Shown here in pieces: positions 16,964 through 23,280 of a DNA stretch of 23,280 nucleotides (within the stretch, counting starts at the first letter, position 1; each line of letters opens with the position of its first letter). The notes beneath the pieces are model-generated. The model searched no databases. It was not told where the DNA came from and saw only the letters and a list, made by a program, of their open reading frames with translations. The position numbers and the translations under genes are program-made. Source of the DNA: an uncultured Clostridia bacterium (GTDB taxonomy: Bacteria; Bacillota; Clostridia; UMGS1883); NCBI GenBank assembly GCA_947624455.1, contig CANQKL010000007.1, forward strand, positions 1 to 23,280, in the 5' to 3' direction.

Positions 16964-17000
16964 AACTTCGTAACCATGCGGGTTGCGGAGTTTTTCTTTT
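16964..17000 (+). terminator. rho-independent terminator for tRNA-Ala
   Basis: A 12-pair stem including two G-U pairs (16964-16975 with 16981-16992, loop ATGCG) runs into TTTTT, C, TTTT at 16991-17000. It makes the tRNA a single-gene transcript. Confidence 0.85.
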
Positions 17001-17050
17001 GCCAGAAAATATCAGAGTAAAGAACCGTTTCTAACAGTTTGTCTAACTGC

Positions 17051-17317
17051 CTAATTTAGGGTTCCTGTGAGACTGCTGGCAAGCTTGCGTTTGTATCCAA
17101 TGTCCAGATGAGCGTAAATATTCATGGTGGTCCCAATGTCCGCATGGCCCAGCCATTCAGAAATATCTTTCATAGACCACCCGACAGTAAGTAGAAACGA
17201 TGCGCACGAATGCCGAAGGTCATGCCAGCGAAGGGTCGGCAGATTGTATCTTCTTATGACTTTCATCAAACGTTGATACGGGTATCCTGGATTGTACGGG
17301 CTTCTCCTGCTTAGAGA
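17051..17317 (-). pseudogene. 3' remnant of a tyrosine recombinase (phage integrase)
   Basis: About 88 codons are left of the catalytic domain: NPGYPYQRLMKVIRR, then LRWHDLRHSCASFLLT, ISEWLGHADIGTTMNIYAHLD and the end. The HxxR box (HDLRH), the LGH histidine and the nucleophile Tyr of NIYAHL are all present. The first catalytic Arg, the DNA-binding domains and the whole N-terminal half are missing. Homology-like sequence reaches the in-frame stop at 17318-17320, upstream of the internal Met codon, so this is a broken gene and not a small intact one. Its original role would be integration and excision at the neighbouring tRNA gene. Confidence 0.85.
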
Positions 17318-17377
17318 TCATAAATATTCACCGTCTTGTCAATACTTACCGTAGTAAATTGTGTCTGGCTTTGTCAT

Positions 17378-18280
17378 TTATCCGTCTTGGCGGAAGGGAT
17401 ACCGTCTCCTTCTCTGTTGGTTCAGAGAATCCGGACGAACGCCACGAACGCTAGAAGCGAGGTTGTAGTGCGCAAAGCCATCGCCATACACATAGGCGAA
17501 AGCAGCCACCGAAACTACATCCCGGAGCCAGTAGTTTACTCCGATATTTATAGCTTTCGGATTGAGCTGGAACAGCGCAAGCTGTGTCTTATCGACCGTA
17601 TAATTTGAGGGAATTGTTACGCCGTTGTTCATAGGCGCAAATATCGGCGCTCCATATACCATCCACTCGTTCATTAAATCGACCGTCGACTCCGTCCACA
17701 CCCATCCGGAGGCGTGTCCGTTGGCCACCGCGTTTGTCAGGGTAATATAGTGCGGTATTACATGATCTTCTCCAAACACCGCTTTAATGTTCGTCCTTAC
17801 CGTTTCAAGCGTATCTGTGTACATCTCGCTGTTAAGATATCCGCCGGTCGTATCGTTAGCTTCGTTCATTCTCTTAGATAGAAGAGTTGACGACGGAACG
17901 ATGACCAGGTGATGCTTGTGCAGTCTGTCTTCATAATATTTATCGCCGCTTCCGCTGTAGCCTGTTTCATACCAATAGTCCATATCGGCTATGGTCCAGT
18001 TTATAGCGCTTCCGCCAGGATAATTGATCGTCCAATAGTCGCCTATGTACAGATCGTCAAAGGTTCCGTTGCTTATAGCGTTCCATTGTTCCGAGGTAAC
18101 TGACGAACCAAGTTTTTTACCCCTAAATACATTCCTGTGATGGATCGCGGACGTAAGCCCCTGAAGCTCTATTGCCGCTGTGGAGGCTGAAACTTTCTTT
18201 GTTCCGTCCGCGCCGTCAATGATGAAAATATCGCCGGTCTTTATTCTTGCCGCTTCCGGATACTCTGTTATTTTAGACAT
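17378..18280 (-). CDS. phage tail tip/receptor-binding protein with C-type-lectin-like, DGR-type variable C-terminus
   Basis: A 300-residue protein at the distal end of the tail module. The N-terminal segment (about 1-45, KTGDIFIIDGADGTKKVSA) is the attachment-type region common in tail fibres. The remainder (HHRNVFRGKKLGSSVTSEQW, FDDLYIGDYWTI, LHKHHLVIVP, NEWMVYGAPIFAPMNNG) matches a phage structural family that ends in a lectin-like fold. The last part has YWLRDVVS, an alternating variable stretch, then RGVRPD, the layout of DGR target proteins. The start at 18280 has AAAGG 9 bases upstream; an ATG at 18289 abuts that site. The tail after RGVRPD is basic and unusual (NQQRRRRYPFRQDG). It probably recognises the host surface (inference). 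Confidence 0.75.
   Translation of the reverse strand: MSKITEYPEAARIKTGDIFIIDGADGTKKVSASTAAIELQGLTSAIHHRNVFRGKKLGSSVTSEQWNAISNGTFDDLYIGDYWTINYPGGSAINWTIADMDYWYETGYSGSGDKYYEDRLHKHHLVIVPSSTLLSKRMNEANDTTGGYLNSEMYTDTLETVRTNIKAVFGEDHVIPHYITLTNAVANGHASGWVWTESTVDLMNEWMVYGAPIFAPMNNGVTIPSNYTVDKTQLALFQLNPKAINIGVNYWLRDVVSVAAFAYVYGDGFAHYNLASSVRGVRPDSLNQQRRRRYPFRQDG
17410..17429 (-). other. hairpin directly downstream of the variable region
   Basis: A perfect 7-bp inverted repeat, TTCTCTG with CAGAGAA, with a 6-base loop, starts immediately after the GVRPD codons. In the Bordetella phage BPP-1 retroelement a hairpin just after the variable repeat promotes mutagenic homing. Position and size fit such an element here, but function is inference. 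Confidence 0.5.
17430..17530 (-). repeat. putative DGR variable repeat (VR)
   Basis: Between invariant-looking LRDVVS and RGVRP the codons alternate. Positions read GCC, GTG, GGC, GCG and GCT, which resist adenine mutagenesis. Interleaved positions read TAT, TAT, GAT, TTT, CAC, TAC, AAC, CTC and AGC. Each of the latter is reachable from an AAC or AAT codon by changing adenines only, the signature of adenine-directed mutagenesis. The matching template repeat was not found in the window. Confidence 0.6.
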
Positions 18281-18320
18281 AAGGATCATCCTTTCTTTTA
18301 TATGTAATATTGTGCTTTAA

Positions 18321-19406
18321 TCAAAACGTTCTTTTCGATATCCCAACTATTCTGTCGGTCAGGCTTTCGGACGTGACTCCAAACGTAAATTCCGATTGGG
18401 ACGGATCGAGAATATTTACTTTTTTTCTGGTGCAGATAAAATTATTCTTTAAATTATGAGGAGGGGATTCCACAAGAACCTCCTCCCCAATTTCATAATC
18501 TTCCGCGTTCGTATCCAATAGCCTCATATCGGCTCCCTTAATATTGATGCTTGTCGGGAGCGCCGTTGCAGAAGCCAACCGTGCTTTTGCGATTTTTTGC
18601 AGCTGTCCGGAATTTGTAACGTCGTCAAATGTGATCGCCTTTTCTATGACCCCATATTTCTTGATACTTTCCTCGTCTGCGTCAAGCGTAATTCTGGATC
18701 TTATTCCCGTGCTTTTATCTTCGGCCCCAAAAGCATGAAGCCGTGTGAACACTTCGGTATAGTCGATCTGTTCGTCCAAATCTACAAGATTTTTCCCAAA
18801 TATAATGCGTTTTCCTCCACCCCTGTCAGGATATGCCCTATAGCTGAGTTCCCTTGTTCCCTGCCGATATTTAATTTTAAGATATCCCCCATAGACGTTG
18901 ACAATACCGCTCATTAGCGCGTCATAGACCGTTGGCCAGTTATACTCGTTCCAATCGGCCGTTATGACGTCGTTGGCATAATCGCAGCGTCGGTCAAACG
19001 CCGATTCCTGAATCATAAATTGCCTCCCGCTGCTGCAATGACCGTTGTAATACTCAATTACCTTGTCGAATAAGTCCTTCACCCTCCACGACGTCACGCT
19101 TGAATGGTATACGATATCGTATAGAAAAGCCATTTCGCTTTCACAGACGACAGTTTTTGTATTCCAAAAATCACGCGAGATATCTATCGGTCTCCCTCTC
19201 CACACTATCGTCTCATCGTCTTTAACGGTAACAAGGGATCTCATCATACTTATCTTATCGTAATTCGGGTTTGTTACCGGTATAGAGAAGCTGAACGTTC
19301 CAGGGCTATTTACGGTATCTTCATACGCCGCCGCCGTTACGACAAACCCGTTATCGGATAGCATTGGGGAATAAATTAGTTTGTCGTCCGAATATATCGA
19401 GTACAT
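18321..19406 (-). CDS. phage tail-associated baseplate protein (Tal/gp37-like N-terminal domain)
   Basis: 361 residues. The order tape measure, Dit, this protein, tip protein is that of siphophages of Firmicutes, where the Dit-adjacent protein is Tal (gp18/gp37-like). Visible features fit: an N-terminal SIYSDDKLIYSP, the NSPGTFSFSIP segment, VWRGRPIDISRDF, and a beta-rich C-terminal half with FTFGVTSESLTDRI. It lacks the long C-terminal peptidase or fibre extension found in many Tal proteins, so only the core hub is present. Its ATG overlaps the Dit stop by one base (TAATG). Confidence 0.75.
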   Translation of the reverse strand: MYSIYSDDKLIYSPMLSDNGFVVTAAAYEDTVNSPGTFSFSIPVTNPNYDKISMMRSLVTVKDDETIVWRGRPIDISRDFWNTKTVVCESEMAFLYDIVYHSSVTSWRVKDLFDKVIEYYNGHCSSGRQFMIQESAFDRRCDYANDVITADWNEYNWPTVYDALMSGIVNVYGGYLKIKYRQGTRELSYRAYPDRGGGKRIIFGKNLVDLDEQIDYTEVFTRLHAFGAEDKSTGIRSRITLDADEESIKKYGVIEKAITFDDVTNSGQLQKIAKARLASATALPTSINIKGADMRLLDTNAEDYEIGEEVLVESPPHNLKNNFICTRKKVNILDPSQSEFTFGVTSESLTDRIVGISKRTF

Positions 19407-20605
19407 TATAGCTTCTCCTTCCGGTACTCCGCCGTGACTTTGATTTTGTCATCGTCAGACTGCGATCTGAAATATAATTTTCTGTCAGACTCAAGCACAA
19501 TATTGGGAAAGTACGTTTTTTCTCCAACGGGCAGATAACGCGGTTTCCCTTTATAAAGAGCGTTGATATCCAGTTCGGACTCTTCTGACGAATTTTCTCC
19601 GTTTTCAAAGCATAGCCTTACCTTTGCCACCCCATTCGGTATCACGTACGGCGTTTCCGGCATCCACCGGTCGTACTCGTTATTTGTTGGCAGTTTTGCT
19701 TCTAACACAGATTCGGAGGCGAACAAATAAGTTACCACATTCCCGTTTTCGTCATACGCCACCAGATAAGGAACATTGAGATGCCTCGCCGACAGCCATC
19801 CGCACAAAACGAACATGTCGCCCGGTTCAACATAGATATACTCGGATACGGCAAGCCACTTCGCGTTTGCATCATAACGGTCCCGAGGCGAATCCTCATC
19901 CGTTCCGTCGATGTTTAGCTTACGCATGTCCGTCCACTTGAATTTATTTGTCACTTGATAGCTGGTTTCCTGTATAACCACATAATTAGACGTTCCGTTT
20001 GGTTCCGCGTAAAATGAAGGAACCACAGGAACCTCTCCGGCTTCCAGCGTCATCACTCCGTCCGATGTGTCCAGACTCGGGTATTTGGACGTATAAGTCT
20101 GGTATTCCATAAGCTTCGCGCTTTTCCTAAAGGGGTACAGATCATAGGAAATAGTAATTTTTGACCTGGATTTCTCGTTCGTCCACTCGGTTAAGTCGAT
20201 CCTTCCTTCATAAAAATACAGACCGTTCTTGGCATCCGTTTCGTCAACCAAAAGCATCTTCATATTTTTTCCGTGTAGCGTTTTGATTAACGCCGAATAT
20301 TTCTTAACCCAGTAATTGTCGCTTTCCGCGTCATCCGACGTTTCACATACAAATTCGAGACTTCCAGTCCGATTTTTGTATAAGGGATATCCGGTAAGCG
20401 CCATACTTAAATCAAGCGATCCGTTCGACCCCGGAATTTCGACCGTGTTGGTTTTTAACGCCGGAGGCGATATTACCGGTCTATCAGTCGGTATCAAACC
20501 AAAAGCCGACCACGTATCAAAAATATCCCCGAACCCTCCGGAAAACAAATTATCTCCAGTAGGGTTTCCGTTAAAAAAGATTATACTGTGAGCTCCAGAA
20601 TACAT
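19406..20605 (-). CDS. phage distal tail protein (Dit) with an inserted domain
   Basis: Dit forms the hub joining the tail tube to the baseplate. 399 residues is long for the family, whose compact members are nearer 250. The N-terminal ring domain (about 1-170) has SGGFGDIFDTW, VEIPGSNGSLDLSMALTGYP and KITISYDLYPF. A central insert (about 190-365) contains YIYVEPGDMFVLCGW, PYLVAYDENGNVV and YVIPNGVAKVRLCFENG, resembling the carbohydrate-binding-like jelly-roll inserts of so-called evolved Dit proteins. The end returns to a Dit-like strand (LESDRKLYFRS). The ATG abuts the tape-measure TAA stop, with GAGAGGTG upstream. Confidence 0.75.
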   Translation of the reverse strand: MYSGAHSIIFFNGNPTGDNLFSGGFGDIFDTWSAFGLIPTDRPVISPPALKTNTVEIPGSNGSLDLSMALTGYPLYKNRTGSLEFVCETSDDAESDNYWVKKYSALIKTLHGKNMKMLLVDETDAKNGLYFYEGRIDLTEWTNEKSRSKITISYDLYPFRKSAKLMEYQTYTSKYPSLDTSDGVMTLEAGEVPVVPSFYAEPNGTSNYVVIQETSYQVTNKFKWTDMRKLNIDGTDEDSPRDRYDANAKWLAVSEYIYVEPGDMFVLCGWLSARHLNVPYLVAYDENGNVVTYLFASESVLEAKLPTNNEYDRWMPETPYVIPNGVAKVRLCFENGENSSEESELDINALYKGKPRYLPVGEKTYFPNIVLESDRKLYFRSQSDDDKIKVTAEYRKEKL

Positions 20606-23280
20606 TTAAACACCTCTCATTCTTCTTCCCGCGATTTTGCCAAGCCTCGCATCCATAGCGGGAGCAGTTTCTCCTACAAGGACGCCGGTATCCATCACTA
20701 TCCGCATATTGCTAACAGCCGAGCTAACAGCGTCAATACGCTCCCCAAGGCCGATAACGGCTTCGACAACTGCGGCGTTGTCCATGGCTGTTCTGTCTCT
20801 CAGCATACGGTCCTCGAAAAGTCCTGAAATATAGCTAAGATTTCTTCTAGCTTCGCTGTTCGCGTCTATTGTTCTTACGGCGGCCATATCGTCAAGGGCT
20901 TCCAGACCGTAATTCACGTTGGACAAGTCGATAACCGGCCTTATGTGAGATTCTCCGTCAACTCCGTCTAAAACCGACAAAGCCGTCAAAGCCGCTTCGG
21001 TAACGCCATTGCCAATTTCCTCCGCCGCATCCTCGGCCAGCCACGAAAACTTTTCAAGTCCTCCTGTTGGCCCAGCCACCATGTACCGTCCGATCCTTGC
21101 CCAGGTTTTTGAAGGCGAATGTACCTCAGTAGCCGATTTTATGCCTTCTGTCGCGGCCTTTCCTATCTCCTTGCCAACTCCGAAAACAGCGGAAAGCTTT
21201 GACCCGGATGGACCTTTCATTCCATCTATCAGCCCGTCTACTAACTGTCCGCCAACTTTTTGCCATTGCTCGGTCTCGTCGGCAATGGCTTTTGAAGCCA
21301 GTCCAAGACCGTCCTCCGTCGCTCCGAGGCTTTCTTCGATAGCCATTGGAAGCGACTCCAATCCGGCGCAGATTCCGCTTACCATTGATTCCTTTACCGT
21401 GTCGCCGACCATCTTGGCAACCGGCTGTATCATTTCAAGGCCTGCCTGATACTCCTTTTCCGGGTCGATCTCGTTAAGCTCATTTTGAATTTCATCGTCG
21501 AGGGGGTTTTCAAATCCCTTTCCCCAGTGATAATTTTCACCGACCATTTTTTCAATGGAGGATATCGCCATGTCGTGATCCCCGCTGTACGTTTCAAGCA
21601 AACCCTTATAATACTGCTGATAATATTCTCCAAACTTTTTATTTGCTTCCTTTAACGCTTCCGGTCCCTGCTTCAAAGCGTCGTCAAGGCTTCTCTTATT
21701 TTCGGCCAGGGTTTTTACGGCGTTCCAATACTCTTTTTCGCGCTTTAGAAGCTCCGGATCGCCCTCTGGATAATACTCCTTTGCTTCCAAATAATCCCTT
21801 CTTAGCTCCTCCACCGAATCTCGGTTATTGAGTACCGTCTTCGCCAAAGACTCGATATTTTTCCTGTCTTTTTCCGTCTGGCTGGCCGTATTTTCAAACA
21901 CGGTATTCCAAGCGTCGGTCCTGGCGTCTCCGGCTTCCTGCAATGCCTCGATCTGATTTAGTCTCGCGTCGCTACTATCCGTTATCGCCTCAAATCTTTC
22001 CGAACCGGCGTCAGTCAGCTTTCCATAGGCTTCGGTCATTTTTTGTTCTATTTCCAGCGCCTCGTCCGATTCCTTCCCATAATTTTCCACTGCCCATCTC
22101 CAGTGGGCCACATACCCAAGATAATCCTGTGTAAGCAGTCTGGTTTTTGCGTCCGCAAACTCCAGCTTTGCCGTTAGCTTCTGTGCGGCGTCGGAGGTTC
22201 GCTCCATAAGCTTTTCCCTAAGCTCCATATCGGTTTCAAGCTTTTCCAGCTCTGCTCCGACCTTCTCGTGTCCGGCTGTATATCCATACTCTCCGATTTC
22301 AAGCTCTTTTGTGATTATATCCTTCTGAAGGTCGAGTAGGTCGCCGTATCCGTCGTAATATTCCTTATAGGCTCTCAAAGCCTCTTCGCTTTCGGCGCCC
22401 TTTTTATTTGCCAGCCTTTTCCACTCGGCCTGCAAAGCCGCCGTAAGCGACGCCTGCTGCTCCTCCTGCTTTTTCAAAGATTCCAGTTCTTCGGAGAGCC
22501 GCGTTATCTGTTGAGCATTTTTGCCGTCTGTTTTAAGCCAAATATCATACTCTTTACTGGCAATATCTTTTCTTATTTCAAATAAACTCTTTTCCTTTTC
22601 AAACTTGTCCTGCTCCGCCTGCTCAAGTTTTTCAGCTGTTTCCTTTTCATTTTGATATAACTCGCCGTCTATCTTCGCCAAGTCTATTTGAGCTTGCAAA
22701 AGATCGTTTCTGGCGCTTATATACTCGTCGCTGCTCTCGTCGATACCGCTTTCGGTTAGGTTATCAAGCATTGCCTGTCTTATCTCGGCCTTTTGAGCCA
22801 GAAGAGGTTTCTGCGCATTTAAACTTTCCGATTCCTTTGCGAGCTTTTCCAAATCGCCAACGCTGTAATTGGCGGCCTCCCACAACTGTTTCGACAAGTC
22901 TAGCCCAGTGAGTCTCAGATCAATACTGTCCAGTTTTTCTTGAAACGCTCCGACAATATTTTCAGCCTTTTTCTTAGCCGCGTCTTCGGCGCTCATGTCT
23001 TCGGTTATTCCGTCGGCAATACCTTCGACAATATATTTTCCTACCTCGTCTTTCATCACCTTAGAGGGGGAATGTATCTTCAGCGCCGCCTTAAAGGCCG
23101 CCGTTACAGAATTCGCTATAGCCGTGGCTTTCGCTATTGCCGAAGCTTTTCCGGCTTCCAAGCCTTTCGCTACTCCAGCCACTATATTCTGACCGGCCGC
23201 TTTTGCTTCTCCTACGCAGCTACTTACTCCTCCGGCAAAGCTCTTTGCCAAGCTTACTCCTGCGGCCTCGGCGTCTTTGT
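20606..23280 (-). CDS. phage tail tape measure protein (partial, 5' end beyond window)
   Basis: The frame is open to the right edge, so the N-terminus is missing and only about 891 codons are seen. The protein sets tail length and fills the tube. Two copies of the IHSPSK-type motif mark it: LKIHSPSKVMKDEVGKYIVE near the left of the visible part and TEVHSPSKTWARIGRYMVAG towards the C-terminus, each followed by a GI/GLE-type helix. Between them lies a long, highly charged region rich in Glu, Lys and Ala, predicted coiled coil (for example KLEQAEQDKFEKEKSLFEIR). A TTG codon at 23251 is not a credible start, because conserved-looking Ala/Gly-rich sequence continues upstream of it. Confidence 0.88.
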   Translation of the reverse strand, partial: KDAEAAGVSLAKSFAGGVSSCVGEAKAAGQNIVAGVAKGLEAGKASAIAKATAIANSVTAAFKAALKIHSPSKVMKDEVGKYIVEGIADGITEDMSAEDAAKKKAENIVGAFQEKLDSIDLRLTGLDLSKQLWEAANYSVGDLEKLAKESESLNAQKPLLAQKAEIRQAMLDNLTESGIDESSDEYISARNDLLQAQIDLAKIDGELYQNEKETAEKLEQAEQDKFEKEKSLFEIRKDIASKEYDIWLKTDGKNAQQITRLSEELESLKKQEEQQASLTAALQAEWKRLANKKGAESEEALRAYKEYYDGYGDLLDLQKDIITKELEIGEYGYTAGHEKVGAELEKLETDMELREKLMERTSDAAQKLTAKLEFADAKTRLLTQDYLGYVAHWRWAVENYGKESDEALEIEQKMTEAYGKLTDAGSERFEAITDSSDARLNQIEALQEAGDARTDAWNTVFENTASQTEKDRKNIESLAKTVLNNRDSVEELRRDYLEAKEYYPEGDPELLKREKEYWNAVKTLAENKRSLDDALKQGPEALKEANKKFGEYYQQYYKGLLETYSGDHDMAISSIEKMVGENYHWGKGFENPLDDEIQNELNEIDPEKEYQAGLEMIQPVAKMVGDTVKESMVSGICAGLESLPMAIEESLGATEDGLGLASKAIADETEQWQKVGGQLVDGLIDGMKGPSGSKLSAVFGVGKEIGKAATEGIKSATEVHSPSKTWARIGRYMVAGPTGGLEKFSWLAEDAAEEIGNGVTEAALTALSVLDGVDGESHIRPVIDLSNVNYGLEALDDMAAVRTIDANSEARRNLSYISGLFEDRMLRDRTAMDNAAVVEAVIGLGERIDAVSSAVSNMRIVMDTGVLVGETAPAMDARLGKIAGRRMRGV

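Larger units (their letters stand above)
16958..23280. mobile_element. prophage remnant: integrase 3' end and siphophage tail module
   Basis: Everything right of the tRNA is phage-like. In order come an integrase C-terminal remnant, a tip protein with a DGR-type variable region, a Tal-like protein, Dit and a tape measure, all leftward. The sequence is visibly poorer in GC than the rnf and ligA regions. No lysis, repressor or replication genes lie between integrase and tail, which suggests a large internal deletion or rearrangement. The element continues past the right edge, so whether the head module is intact cannot be said. Confidence 0.85.

Noticed and set aside
17318..17377. Possible promoter with TTGACA upstream of the integrase remnant
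   Set aside because: The nearest TATGAT-like box is only 14 bases away, too close for a sigma-A promoter, and the gene behind it is broken.
17401..17431. Frameshift at the C-terminus of the tip protein, because the usual GVRPAF-type ending is missing
   Set aside because: Neither alternative frame restores a family-like ending. The GVRPD ending with a short extension is plausible for DGR-type targets, so no frameshift is claimed.

Overview
The window looks like a chromosomal segment of an anaerobic, probably spore-forming Clostridia member (Firmicutes/Bacillota, plausibly an Oscillospiraceae/Ruminococcaceae relative), with a prophage remnant entering from the right edge. The basis is a complete rnfCDGEAB operon in the clostridial order, a SipL-like spore-coat protein (DUF3794/SPOCS plus LysM), a proofreading-dead polA beside coaE, strong AGGAGG-type ribosome binding sites and sigma-A promoters with 17-bp spacers. 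The chromosomal half is visibly GC-rich. The phage half is visibly more AT-rich. The species cannot be fixed from sequence reading alone.

Left part (1-9200). A run of small hairpins is followed by a 76-aa hypothetical gene (-). Next come ligA (+, own promoter, strong terminator) and a leftward unit polA-coaE-slt (DNA polymerase I, dephospho-CoA kinase, a membrane-anchored lytic transglycosylase). polA and glgP (glycogen/maltodextrin phosphorylase, +) diverge from a 250-bp region with one clear promoter on each strand. Downstream of glgP lies a nested set of palindromes and then a terminator.

Middle part (9200-16880). A long leftward operon runs rnfC-rnfD-rnfG-rnfE-rnfA-rnfB, CPBP-family membrane protease, SipL-like protein. 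Junctions inside rnf are overlaps, abutments or at most 13 nt. The Rnf complex is a membrane ferredoxin:NAD+ oxidoreductase that pumps ions. The last gene is separated by a long inverted repeat that includes its Shine-Dalgarno sequence and ends in a T-run at the start codon.

Right part (16880-23280). A tRNA-Ala(GGC) gene, with a perfect consensus promoter and its own terminator, marks the boundary of an integrated element. Immediately after it lies a 3' remnant of a tyrosine integrase. A leftward siphophage tail module follows: tape measure (cut by the window edge), Dit with an inserted domain, Tal-like baseplate protein, and a C-type-lectin-like tip protein. The C-terminus of that tip protein has the hallmarks of a diversity-generating retroelement (DGR) variable repeat, followed at once by a small hairpin. 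No reverse transcriptase, Avd or template repeat is visible here. The DGR cassette has therefore been lost, lies elsewhere, or acts in trans. This orphan variable protein is the most interesting item in the window.
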